From: Brugia malayi
Lineage: Eukaryota > Nematoda > Chromadorea > Rhabditida > Onchocercidae
NCBI RefSeq assembly: GCF_000002995.4
Contig: NW_025062479.1
Span: 15,806,721-15,870,720 of the forward strand
Reading direction: 5' to 3'
DNA: 64,000 nucleotides
Shown piece by piece: positions 27,395-38,385 of the stretch. Below the pieces are notes generated by a model that had not been told where the DNA came from, ran no database searches, and was given only the letters and a program-made list of their open reading frames with translations. Position numbers and translations under genes: made by a program. Numbering within the stretch: the first letter of the stretch is position 1; every line of letters begins with the position of its first letter.

Positions 27395-28464
27395 CAAATT
27401 CCCTTTTTTCTCTCTTCGAATACATAATTATTAAGGAAAAAAAAATAATACAAATGCAATTAGAAAAATTAGATAAAGAAAATCATACTTCAAAAAAGCA
27501 TTTTTGCAAGTAAATATGAATTTCTACAGTTATTCATTTTGATCAAAATTTCGGCCTTAGCGACTTCTTACTATGTAATTCATATGAGAGATGAATGTAA
27601 ATTATACAGGAGATTACAAAAGAGGAAGGAAGAAACAATTTTTGATGAAAAATGAAATAAAGCAAGATATAAAATCAAAATATTGTTCAATTTGATAATA
27701 AAATGATAATAAGCGATGAAATTTAGCTTTTATCATCCACTCATACTGGATGCTTGTCTTTGTGATAAGCATTCATAACTTTCATTTATGTTATTTGTAA
27801 CACATGTCTTGATAATTTTTAAATGTTGGTCAATAAGTAGAGCCGTATTAAATATTAAAAAATATCCGAAAAAAAGAACATTTCATGAATTAATACAATG
27901 TTTAATTTTTTTATTCTTTGGTTTTTCTTTTTTATTTTTTTCTTATTTTCTTTTTTTTCCGGACCATCAGAATTTTGTTAGATTGTTGAAAATTTTTTTG
28001 AACAATTGAGAATTATTTAATTTGATGGAAAAATTTCTTCATATGAATTAGAATTAATTAGTAGAAAAAAAAATTTAATTATTTTACTCGAAATATAATC
28101 ATTCGAACTCCAAAACGGAACGAAAAAAACTGAACTCTACACTCTATCAATTCCTCTTCACATACTATCTCACTTCTCCCATGCTTGTCTGACCGTCTCG
28201 TTCAAAAAAGTCTCATAATGCGGATGTGAATGAAATTTTTGAATTAGAAATTCTGCCGGTAAGAATGGGTGTGAATTGTAGGTGAGTCGGAGTTTTTTTT
28301 TCATTAATGGTCGGTTATTCATCGCAAGCTCTACCGGTTAGTGATTTACTTATATTGTAATGGAGAAGGTGAAAGAAAACAAGTAAATAAATATGGTTGC
28401 TTTTTTATGTGATCTTAAATGTAAAGATACTTTCTGAATGTAAAGATATTGCAGAATTCCAATA
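27395..28464. other. Intergenic between channel and Aurora kinase genes
   Basis: Contains the channel 3' end, with AATAAA at 27656-27661, 262 bases after the stop. A somewhat less AT-rich patch at 28100-28340 lies upstream of the kinase and may be its promoter region. A TATTGCAG acceptor (28447-28454) is ten bases before the kinase start, suggesting spliced-leader addition. Confidence 0.5.
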
Positions 28465-30317
28465 ATGGATTCCATACAATCAGCAAGAAAAAATAATGAT
28501 GCTAGAAAAACTAATACGGACATTCAAAAAGATACTCGTGAATGGTGTCTGAATGACTTCGAAATTGGCCGTCCGTTAGGTCGAGGCAAATTTGGCAGCG
28601 TATATTTGGCACGAGAAATTGAATCGAAATTTCTAGTTGCTCTTAAAGTATTATATAAATCACAAATGAGATCACATAATATGAAGCGTCAGTTGCGGCG
28701 TGAAATCGAAAACCAATATCACTTGAGGTGAACATTTCAAGTTGATATTCTTATATGGTACCAGCTGGTAAGCATGTTTGGTTTATTGTTTAGGTTAAGG
28801 CCACTGATTAATTTAAATTCTAATCATTTCGTTCTTGTTGTTTTAACTTAAAACTACGAAAAAAATTTATCTCATGCTAGATCGAAATTCATTATCATTT
28901 TATCATTTCAGACATCCAAATATTTCACGCTTGTATGGATATTTCCACGATAGCGATCGTGTTTATATAGTTTTGGAGTTTGCACAGAAGGGAAATCTTT
29001 TCAGCCATCTTCAGAAGGTAACATAAGGATGCAGTTTATCTATATTTTAAATAGCGAAAACTTTACATCATAGCTTCTTAAAAACAAGTTACATATAACT
29101 TTGCATCGGCTCTTCTGAATGTAAAATTTCAATTTAGATGAAAAAGTTTCCACCACAATTAGCTGCCAAATATATGTACCAACTAGCATCTGCGATGGAG
29201 TACTGTCATCAGAAGAACGTGTTACATCGAGATTTGAAGCCTGAAAATGTTCTTGTTAGTAAAACTGGTGATTTGAAAATATCAGATTTCGGATGGTCGG
29301 TGCATGAACCATCATCAAGGTTTGTTTATTACTCACTGCTAAGTTTGATGATCAGGGATTTTTCGACTACAATTACACGCTGATAATACACTCTTATGTT
29401 CATAATTCAGTGGATTACTACATTATAATAAATATTACAGTAGTCACTGTATTTTAAATCCTTTCAGAAGGACTACAGTTTGCGGCACTTTGGATTATAT
29501 AGCACCGGAAATGATTCCGAACGGACAATATGATGCCACGGTTGATAACTGGTCTTTAGGCGTCATGTTATATGAATTTTTAGTTGGGAAACCTGCATTT
29601 GAGGCGAAGGTATTCATGTCCTGAATTATTCTTTTGATAGAATAATTTTCTTGCTTGATTAACCATCGTCACTGCAAGTGATCAGCAGCTTGAAATTATC
29701 CTGAGCACGTGGTTCTTTCATCCAGTTTACCTTTCTTATTTTTCTAATGGCAGACTCTTTTAGTTCGGTCAGTATAGAATTTAGCTTTGCTCCGCACATC
29801 ATATTTTATGTCACAAAATATTTTAGTCATATAACGATACGTATGAAAATATCCGCAATTGCAATTACACTTTTCCATCTCATGTGCCGGATGGTGCAAA
29901 GGATCTTATATCAAAAGTTCGTTTATATTTCATTTTTTAAATCATAATTCTTTATATTTAGCCTTAATTTAGGTTTAGTTCCATTTATGTAAATGTAAGA
30001 GCTCACTTTACTTTTTCTTTATTTTATTTATTTTTTCTTCGTTTGCTGAAGATATCACCTTAACTGAAATATTCTTTAGAACAAAAATAAAAATTATTTA
30101 TGTTTTATTTCACCGTTAGAATTGCATAGTTAATAATGTTTTATGAAGTTCACGTAATATACGCTTCGATCAAGGTAAGGTATCCTTTTCATAAATTCCG
30201 ATTCGGAAAGGTTTTGATTATCCTATTTAATTTCAGCTTCTGCAAAAAGATCCAGCTAAACGCCTGTCGTTGAAGGGTGTTATCAACCACCCATGGATAC
30301 AGGAAATGATTAGATGA
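28465..30317 (+). CDS. Aurora-type serine/threonine kinase, six exons, 287 residues
   Basis: Mitotic kinase of the Aurora family (C. elegans AIR-1/AIR-2), acting on centrosomes or, with INCENP, on chromosomes and midzone. Exons: 28465-28727, 28912-29017, 29138-29319, 29468-29609, 29827-29916, 30237-30317; phases close. Seen: glycine loop GRGKFGSVY (39-47), catalytic lysine K61 in VALK paired with E80, HRDLKPEN (153-160), and DFGWSVH (173-179), whose W is an Aurora hallmark. The activation segment is RRTTVCGT with T187 at the activating phosphothreonine position, followed by LDYIAPEM and [20 protein letters not shown]. The end is HPWIQEMI. It has only about 30 residues before the kinase domain, as in short Aurora B/AIR-2 types, and reads APE where Auroras usually have PPE. 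Aurora class is safe; A versus B is not. Confidence 0.95.
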
Positions 30318-32474
30318 CAGATGATACCGGTTGAGACGGGGACAATAGATATAAAAATAATGCTTCATGCTTCCCAGAAAATTCGATGTTTCGGTAAGAG
30401 TAGAATATAGTTTGAGCTCCATTTAAACAAAATTCTTTGCTAAAATGGTGTTAATTTTTTTTTAAGTCTTATCCTATTTCTATTTCCAACTTATTATTAC
30501 ATTATTCTTATTTGATTTTTAAGCAATTCATCTTCCTATGATCACTTGAAATTGATTATTTATTGAATATCCATTATATTTATTTTTAATATATATTTTC
30601 GGTGCTAAATGACATAAAGGCAAATATTTTTTTTATGATAGACGTCTGATTTTCATTCAGTTTAACCTGTTTTGTAGTTTTTCTTTCCATGTTACTGTTT
30701 TGGTAGTCTTTTTGTTTTCATGCGATCACAAAGATGGGCATTAAGTAATTCATATCTGTTGTAGAAAGCTATATTCAGCAATTTTTCTTTCTGCGTGTTT
30801 GAAGACCTATTTGATAGCTTTGTTTACATATTTGATACCTTAATTCTCCTCCACATGCCTATTAGTTTTTTCTACTTTGAAACATTTTATGACTTCACAT
30901 AAGCAGTAAAAAAAAGAAAAAAAAACTGAATTAATAAACTTCACATGTCAAATGAATGAATGAAGTGGGTATCAAAAATGGTCTATTTGCATTAAACATC
31001 ATATAAATGCATTAGAGATTACATAAAGGTTGAAGGAGAGGAGGGGAAAAAGAATTAATATTCTTTATAGATTTCTATAATTTCATAGATGATGTCGATA
31101 ATACGGAATTCTGGAAGATCAGCAGTGTAAATTGAAGCCTATCTTTGAAGTAGAAGAAGGGTAAGGTATTATGATATAAATCTGGTGACTGAAATCTAAC
31201 TGTTTGAGTCCTAAATAAAATTTAAAACTTTAATCTTCGAAATGGAGAATTTGAAACTTCGAAAAAAGTGGATTTTACCACTCATTCCATATATGACATG
31301 AGAATCCTCGGACAGTAATTTCCATAACAATTTTATAAGGTTAACTGTTAATCAGATAGGCCTGACATTCAATATACTTTACCTTAGATGAAATCTCTTT
31401 CCTCGTCTTTTTTTCTTTCCTTTTTATTCGTGAATTTATAATTATGCTTCTGATATGGAGTGTGAATCAATATATTATTATGTATATTATTATGCTGAAT
31501 AAAATGATAGTGATGCAGTGCATGCACTTGACAATTTTAATGCAATTGAACCATCATCCACTTTTTTTTGCCAAAATCCATAATTTTTATATACACTTTA
31601 GGATTTCTTTTTCTTTCTTTTGCTGTATATTTTATTTGTAGTAATCCAAAGATTATAAATTTGTGAGTATTGGATATAGAGGAACATAGGTACAAAATCG
31701 ATATATTCATTAAGCTATTGGCTGTATTTTTCTTCAGTTATTATCATTTCCTAACAAATACTTGTTCTTTGAATATTGGAATTTTCTTTTTTTCAAATTG
31801 AAAATAATTACTATTGATTCATACCGCTACATATTGAAATATTTTTTCCTCTGTTGTTTTTATTGCTAATGTATTATTGGTGGCTTTGAGTAAACATATG
31901 GAAAATTTTACGATTAATTAGCTAGATTAAAAAGAAAATAAAAGTCAGGATTGAATTTCATTGAATTATTAATTCTACAATTTGAAGAAACAGTGGGGTG
32001 TGAACCCTAAAGTGGGTGCAAAGCTGTTGTAGGTGAGGAGGTTTTAACATGAATTCTTTTTTATGGTATAAAAATGTTAAAAGTGGAATACAAGTTGATA
32101 TGAGTGGCCGTCATTTGTCGTCAAAGTGGTAGGGTTAGTGAAGTGGGAAGGGTTTTCTCAGTCGCAAAAGATTATTTGGTCTTCTTTTAGCATTAATCAA
32201 GCGAAAATATTGTATTTTTCGTGTGTCGTTTGTTTAATTTCAATTGAATATATATGAAAATAGTGCATTTTTTTTTTTGTTTTTTTTAGCGACTAATTAA
32301 AAAATAAAGTGCATTTTATTTGTATTCAGAGCGCGCGTTCTGTAAGTCTTTTCAGTTTTGTTTCTTTTTTTATTTTTGTGTTCGTTTTTATTTTTTGTTT
32401 TTAAGAGGAAAAAAGCAGTATTTTATTTTTTAGGAGAATATAGAAGCTGTCGTAACAAATTTATACCGTTGAAG
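30318..32474. other. Intergenic between Aurora kinase and MRT4 genes
   Basis: Holds the kinase 3' untranslated region and the MRT4 upstream region. Base composition is a little less AT-rich than the first 10 kb. A GCGCGC-containing patch near 32331-32339 is about 140 bases upstream of the MRT4 start. I see no further gene. Confidence 0.5.
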
Positions 32475-34362
32475 ATGCCAAAATCAAAACGTGAAGTAGA
32501 TGGTAATTTTCTTATAAAATTGACTTATGTTATAATTTTTTTTTTTTTTTGTTACTACAAATAGCAATCATTTAGGTATCATGTGATGATACTTCTGCTT
32601 AATGCGATAACATTATTTAATTTTTATTTTATCTTAAGCACTTGCACATTTCGATGGAAGATTTCATGCTTTTTTGTTTTCTTTTCTACACAATTATTCC
32701 GCTGAGATTTTGATAAAATACAAGGATAAAAAAAAAGTGACTTTTGATGAAGATGGGAGAAAGGATTTGTAGTTTTTTTTTTCTTTACTGTTTCTTTCTT
32801 TTTTGCTTTCTAACTTTTCATTATTACGTTGTGATTTCCAGTGTCATTAACTCGGGTAAAGAAAAAAACGAAGGAAAAGAAGATCAAGTTGGTTAATGAA
32901 ATACGAAAATGTGTGGATACATACGACCATTTATTTCTTTTCAAAATTGAAAACATGCGCTCTACTAAATTTATTGAAGTAAGCTACAAGTGTTTTTGAA
33001 TCATCTTTTGTAAACTAGATTGTATTTAAATGTCTTTGTTTTATTACTTTAGCTGTACTAAAGTCAGTTAGTTGTAATCTCTACTGACTTTTTGTTAATC
33101 AGAAAGAAATTTTATTTAAAATATTTGACTCTGAATATCATTATATTCTAGCTTACAGTAAATGTGGCAACTTCTGGGAGTTTTTTCTTTTTTGACATTA
33201 AAAAGAATATTCAGCTAAGAAGCTTGGAGAAGAATTTAGTATATAGATTTATTTTTTGGTAATTTCTCCTGGTTTTTAAATTGATTTTTACTCGTGGTGT
33301 AGAATGTATGAAGTGGAAGTATTTTCTTCTCTTGTTATTTTCAGATTCGGCAAAAATATAAGAATAATTCACATTTTTTCTATGGCAAAAATAATGTTAT
33401 GGCAATTGCGCTGGGCAAAACTTCATCCACAGAATATGCGCGCGAATTGAACAAGGTTGGTATTTTCCTTCCCAGAATGAATAGATTTTGGAATCTTGCA
33501 ATTTTAATTTTTGAAAAAGTAGAACACAGAATTTCAATTCATGAATGTATGGGGATATTCAGTCCATATGTTTAGATTAATTTTCTTTAAAGATCAGTGG
33601 TTTGTTGAAAGGAGAATGTGGGTTAATGTTTACAAATGATGATCATGATAGTGTTAAAAAGTAAGTTATCTTTTTTTTTTTTTAAAAGTTGTTAGTAGGT
33701 CGTTATGTATCGTTTAGAATTTTCGTGAATTGCTTTATGAAAGATTCTCCTGTAGGAAATCCTGCTCTGAATTGTCGTAGCTTAGCTTTTTGAAATTCTC
33801 GAATATCCGTTGTATTTCAGATATTTCGATGAACTGTATATGTCAGATTTTGCTCGATGTGGTCAAACTGCAATTAGTACTGTTGAGCTATGTGAGGGAC
33901 CGTTAACGCAATTTCCGTTTTCTCTAGAACCACAGCTCAGGAAGCTTGGCTTGCCAACTAAATTGGAGAAAGGTAAAATATTATCACAAGTTTTGTCTTA
34001 GTATCATTAAGCCTTGGCTTTTCTGTCATATATTAATTTTCTGCTGAATCTTTTAAAAAAACATAGCTTTATTAATATTAATCGTACAGCATGCAATCAT
34101 GGCTATTTTTCCAATAAATGATGTTTCCCTTCGATATGCTCGATTATGCCTTCCTTATCCAAAAAGTTCAGTTGCGAAATACTCAAATTAAATTTCAGGT
34201 ATAGTGACATTGATATCTCATTACGTTGTTTGCAAAGACGGTGATAAATTAACCGCTGATCAGTGCAGGTTATTGAAACTTCTTGGTTACAAGATGTCTA
34301 CATTTCATGTAAAACTTTCTGCTCATTGGTGCAAGCGCACGGGTTTCACTTACATTACCTAA
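32475..34362 (+). CDS. MRT4/MRTO4 ribosome assembly factor, six exons, 219 residues
   Basis: Nucleolar factor related to ribosomal protein P0 (uL10). It occupies the P-stalk site on pre-60S particles and is exchanged for P0 late in maturation. Exons: 32475-32502, 32842-32978, 33345-33455, 33593-33660, 33821-33972, 34199-34362; phases close. The protein opens [20 protein letters not shown], as MRT4 proteins do. Family blocks follow: [22 protein letters not shown], the loop [25 protein letters not shown], the stretch [20 protein letters not shown], then [14 protein letters not shown] and [14 protein letters not shown]. It ends soon after, without the long acidic tail of human MRTO4 (239 residues). 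Cytosolic P0 is excluded by the missing P-stalk tail and by closer agreement with MRT4. Confidence 0.95.
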
Positions 34363-34505
34363 TATATTTTTAAATGTTATTGTCTTCCTGTTTAAATACA
34401 CTTCTAATGTAGAATGCTAGAACTTTAATATGCATAATCTATAACTTTTCAAATTTTATTCCCTATCAAAAAAAACGACCGATTTGTTGTCCTGATAGAT
34501 ATGAG

Positions 34506-34542
34506 AATAAATGTATGGTTTCCCATTTTGAAGTACAATAAA
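34506..34542 (+). terminator. Two AATAAA signals downstream of MRT4
   Basis: AATAAA at 34506-34511 and 34537-34542, 144 and 175 bases after the MRT4 stop. Either could direct 3' end formation before the next gene, about 730 bases further on. Confidence 0.45.
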
Positions 34543-34799
34543 TTCAAATTCAGTTTTGCTTCGAACAAGTTATTCTTTTTTTCGTTTTTTTTGATATCAT
34601 TTCTCCACCACGGCGGTTTCTAATTTTTGAAAGGATTTTCAGACTTCCAAATTTTCTGTTACCATCCTATTTAGAAAATATATGTATAAGTCGTTTATCT
34701 TTTTTTTTTTTTCAGTACTGCTCATTGGAAGTTTTTTCTTTGTTGTTGTTATCACCCAATCACCTATCACAGATTTACAATATTATGTGTGAAGATGAA

Positions 34800-34945
34800 A
34801 TAAATGATTACAAATAATTATGAAATATGCAAATAACGTGGAGGTGGAATATTTCCTAATGCGCACAGTAGCAAATGTTATATATCAATATTGCTATTTG
34901 AAAGAGGATTTCAGACGAAAGAATACGAAACCACTGATTAGTGAT
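34800..34945 (+). pseudogene. Decayed duplicate of the exon 2 region of the next gene
   Basis: The segment at 34885-34935 (ATATTGCTATTTGAAAGAGG, then the acceptor ATTTCAG and ACGAAAGAATACGAAACCAC) matches 35483-35533, which is the acceptor and start of exon 2 of the 35269-36628 gene. Weaker similarity extends upstream (ATTACAAATAATTATG against ATTATACAACTTCTG near 35401). The offset is about 598 bases. After the matching stretch the copy diverges. It looks like a local duplication whose acceptor survived while the coding part decayed. Confidence 0.65.
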
Positions 34946-35268
34946 TCGATATGGATTATTTTATATTTCATATCTTTTTAAAGATTTCAAATTAAGCAAA
35001 ACTAGAAAGACTTGTATTATAAAATGTTAAAGCAAAGAGATAAAACAAAGATTGGTCATGTAAGGATTTGATTTCTTTATGTGAATACTGTGTGAGTGCA
35101 ACTGACTTCCAAACTAGAGTATACTATTGAGTCTCGAGGATCGTTTAATAATAATGAATTCTTATATTCCTGCTTTGAATTAGTAATTTCATTTTTTTTT
35201 TCTTTTGTTTCTATATCTTATAGTTCACGGAACATAAGGGCAAGTGAGCAAGTGATAGTGGTGATGAT

Positions 35269-36628
35269 ATGCGGAGCCTTTGGACTATTCTTAACAAAGT
35301 TTTGAGGTTAGTAGTAATTTTTTCTTTTTGCTCAGAAATTAGAATCAATGTATGATTGCTTATGGTTAAAATATAAATATTGGATCTTTGGAATTATGTT
35401 AGATTATACAACTTCTGGAACATGGACAAATTTAGGGTACGTGATGTGTATTATGGTATCATTTGATGAATTATATCTGATCAACATTGCCATTTCAAAG
35501 AGAATTTCAGGCGAAAAAATACGAAACCACCGATTATCAATGGTCCATCTACTACTACTATCCAAAAACAACCACAAACAGCATTCGTCCCTACCAGTAA
35601 TACTTTTGTAACTTCTTTGTACATGACTTTTTTTATTGCTTTTTTTACGAGAGAAAATGAAAAATTCAAATATTGATAATAATTTACCAGTGGTAGATGA
35701 TGGATCTGAGAAAAACTATTAGTTCGTACAATGAATTGTTTTTGTAAAAATCAGTACAAGCCTATATTCGAGGTGTTAATTACTGTTGAGAATGTAAATA
35801 AACTAAAAATCACTGTAATAAAAGTTGTTATGAAATATGTATATTCGATAATTGAGATAATGCTTCTGAAGAATTAATTATCGATTAATGTTTATATCGA
35901 ATTCTGTATGATATTGCATCAAATAATTTCGAATGGCGAAAATCCAATTAAAGAAATGATGTGGCCTTTCTCTAGAGTATTAAGAAACTTGGATAGTTTT
36001 ATTATGTTTCAGAAATTTCGAGGCAGACGGAAAACTTGAAATTCAGTGAGAGCAAGGCTTATTTTGGAATTGATAAGCGAAAACCACTAGATGAGGTGAC
36101 AGTAGTAGCCTCACAGTCCTATCTGGAAGTTTGCGATTCTGCAGCTCATAAGCGAAAAGTAACAGCGTCGTTTTTGAGCAGTTTTGCGGTAGTATGTTTC
36201 TACTTCTGGTATTCCAGGTAAGGATTTATCGATCAGAAATGTTTTCACTTGCAGTTGCAGTAAGCGAAAAACTGAATTAATGCAATTAATGATGTAATGA
36301 GAAATATTTACGAATGCATTTTTTTCTTCTCTTCTTTATGTCAATTCTTTTTATGTCTTTCATTTATTCAAATGCATAATATTTCCACTGATTGCAGTAC
36401 ACCTACTTTGTTAATAAATGCTTCTTTAGAAAGGATTATGGTGGATTTCTGAATGCTCCTAAATACGAAGTAGTTCCAACTCTGAAAAGGTACGCTTTAC
36501 GCAAACAAATAGAAGAAGCACATAAAAGAGGAAAAGATACGACATATTTGAGGGCGACGTTGGACTATGTTGATGTGGAGGAGGCTATTTACCGGGCTGA
36601 AGAGGGTGCTTTTACGCTTGACATTTGA
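35269..36628 (+). CDS. Unrecognised single-pass membrane protein, four exons, 175 residues
   Basis: I do not recognise this family. Exons: 35269-35306, 35511-35596, 36013-36217, 36430-36628; all junctions agree in phase, and an acceptor (TATCTTATAG, ending 35222) lies 46 bases before the ATG. The protein starts MRSLWTILNKVLRRKNTKPP, a basic, amphipathic-looking stretch that could be a mitochondrial targeting sequence. A polar Ser/Thr/Gln region follows. One hydrophobic segment (ASFLSSFAVVCFYFWYS, about residues 93-110) comes after a basic KRK. The C-terminal half is charged and helix-prone (YALRKQIEEAHKRGKDTTY) and ends FTLDI. The layout resembles small accessory proteins of the mitochondrial inner membrane, but that is only inference. 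It is about 900 bases after MRT4. The last two exons are the best supported. Confidence 0.65.
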
Positions 36629-37331
36629 ATTTCATTTCATATTATTAGTGACTACCATCGGAAATCTATGTTAGATTCGGAAAAGATATTTTCAAGACAG
36701 TCATGTAGCTCCTGTAATCTAGAATATTGGAAAATAAATCGTGATATGACCCTGCTAGCAACCACTGATGATTTTAGTGCAGTATAATGTAGTTTACGTT
36801 CAATATTTCACCGACTACCTAGTTCACATGACTTCTGGGATTATTCCACTCCATTCATCTAATAAGACAGCTAAATTCCACTGATGGTCAACAGATTTGT
36901 GACCCCGCCAGGCTGCCTTTATTAGCCCAAAGTTCAGACCCCAGCTAGTAATCGCAATTTCGGCATCTGATGACACGAGTTTTCATGGTGTTACGCATCA
37001 GCCGTTAGAGCGTGGAATCATCTCCTGACTTTTAATTCTTCCGTCTTAGGTTTATCACGTAGTGGTAATTTGCCGAGAATCTCGAGAACTGGAAAATTCT
37101 TGATTACGCGGTTTTTTGAATTTTTAACTATCCAGTAGCGAAAGATTTAGACCTTATGCATTCAGCCTTGCTCATTTCAAAACAGAGTTTGTTGCTTACA
37201 TTTTTAAGGATCACAATGACTTTGTCTACCTATCATTTAGCGGGAAAAATAATTTTTGATGGTCCTTATGTATCGTAATTCTCCATACTAGAGAAAGAAT
37301 CAATCTCTCATTACTGCACTATATCAACGAC

Positions 37332-37370
<39 letters not shown>

Positions 37371-38385
37371 TAGATAGATAGATTTACGTTTGTGTCGGAC
37401 AATTTGACGAAATATTTTATAACTTCAAATTTAACGAAAAAAAAAGAAGCACTCGGCACCAACTTTTAACCCTACATTTCCTCTTACAGCATTTAAAACT
37501 AAACAAGACATTGCAACAGAGTAAAACGGCGACTCTTTCTTACCTCATCTTTTCATATTCCTAAAAACTATCGTTGGAAATGTTTCGGATTTGGGATAGA
37601 ATGATATAAAATTTGAAAAAAAAAAAAAAAAAAAAAACGTTGGCACACGGATTTAGGTGCAAAGAGGACGCTGTAGCAAAGTCAGCTAACCGGGAGGAAT
37701 TCCCATAAAAAACCAATTACATAGAAATCAAAGCATAAAGATCAAAGATGCCCAAGATTTCCGGTCAATGAAGTCATTCATAAAAGAAAAATTGCATATT
37801 TTGTCGTGAATTTAATATAAAAAGCCTATCAAAAAAGGTGAACGAAATATTGGAAAACTGAAAATCTACATACGTCACTGTGAAGAAAATTTCGTGATTA
37901 TTCATCCCGAATAACAAGAACAGCAGAGAAAGGGAACAAAACTGAAAGATTTTCCGGGAAATCTTTTACTTATAAAAAAAAAACATAAAACCACGCAGTT
38001 AGTATTGCACTGTAGCAAATGCCACAATAATCTTTTTTTTGTAAGAAACTTGACGTATTGCCTAGTCAGCTGATAAAAGCAAAGTATGCAAAGTTTTCTG
38101 ATGCAAGCAGAAAAAATATATGAAAGATGGAAAGAAGTAAAAAGAGGAAGAGGGAAGAAACGAGAAACTATAATAAACGAGGATGCCAACACTCACATGT
38201 TTCAAAAGGTGTCAAATCTAGAAATATAAATGAAAGCTACTCCTTGAAAATTACTGCAAATCTGTATGACTTTCAAAATCAAAAATGGAACAGCAAGGTT
38301 AAAACATTCTATGGCTTCAATAATTTTCTGGAATGGCTTTCATAGACGATAACTTCGAGATCATGTTGGCTTTCTGATGTATACC
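36629..38385. other. Intergenic between converging genes
   Basis: 3' flanks of the plus-strand gene (AATAAA at 36733-36738) and of the minus-strand NADAR gene. 36730-37100 is less AT-rich than its surroundings and has short open frames on both strands with no recognised match. 37333-37383 is a TA and GATA microsatellite. A run of about 20 A lies at 37617-37636. No gene is supported. Confidence 0.5.
37333..37383. repeat. Compound (TA)n(GATA)n microsatellite
   Basis: About 18 perfect TA units (37333-37368) run directly into about four GATA units. It lies between two convergent genes. Confidence 0.97.

Noticed and set aside
32475..36628. MRT4 and the following gene as an operon
   Set aside because: About 900 bases separate stop and next start, with polyadenylation signals between. 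That is too wide to claim an operon, although spliced-leader acceptors are plausible for both.
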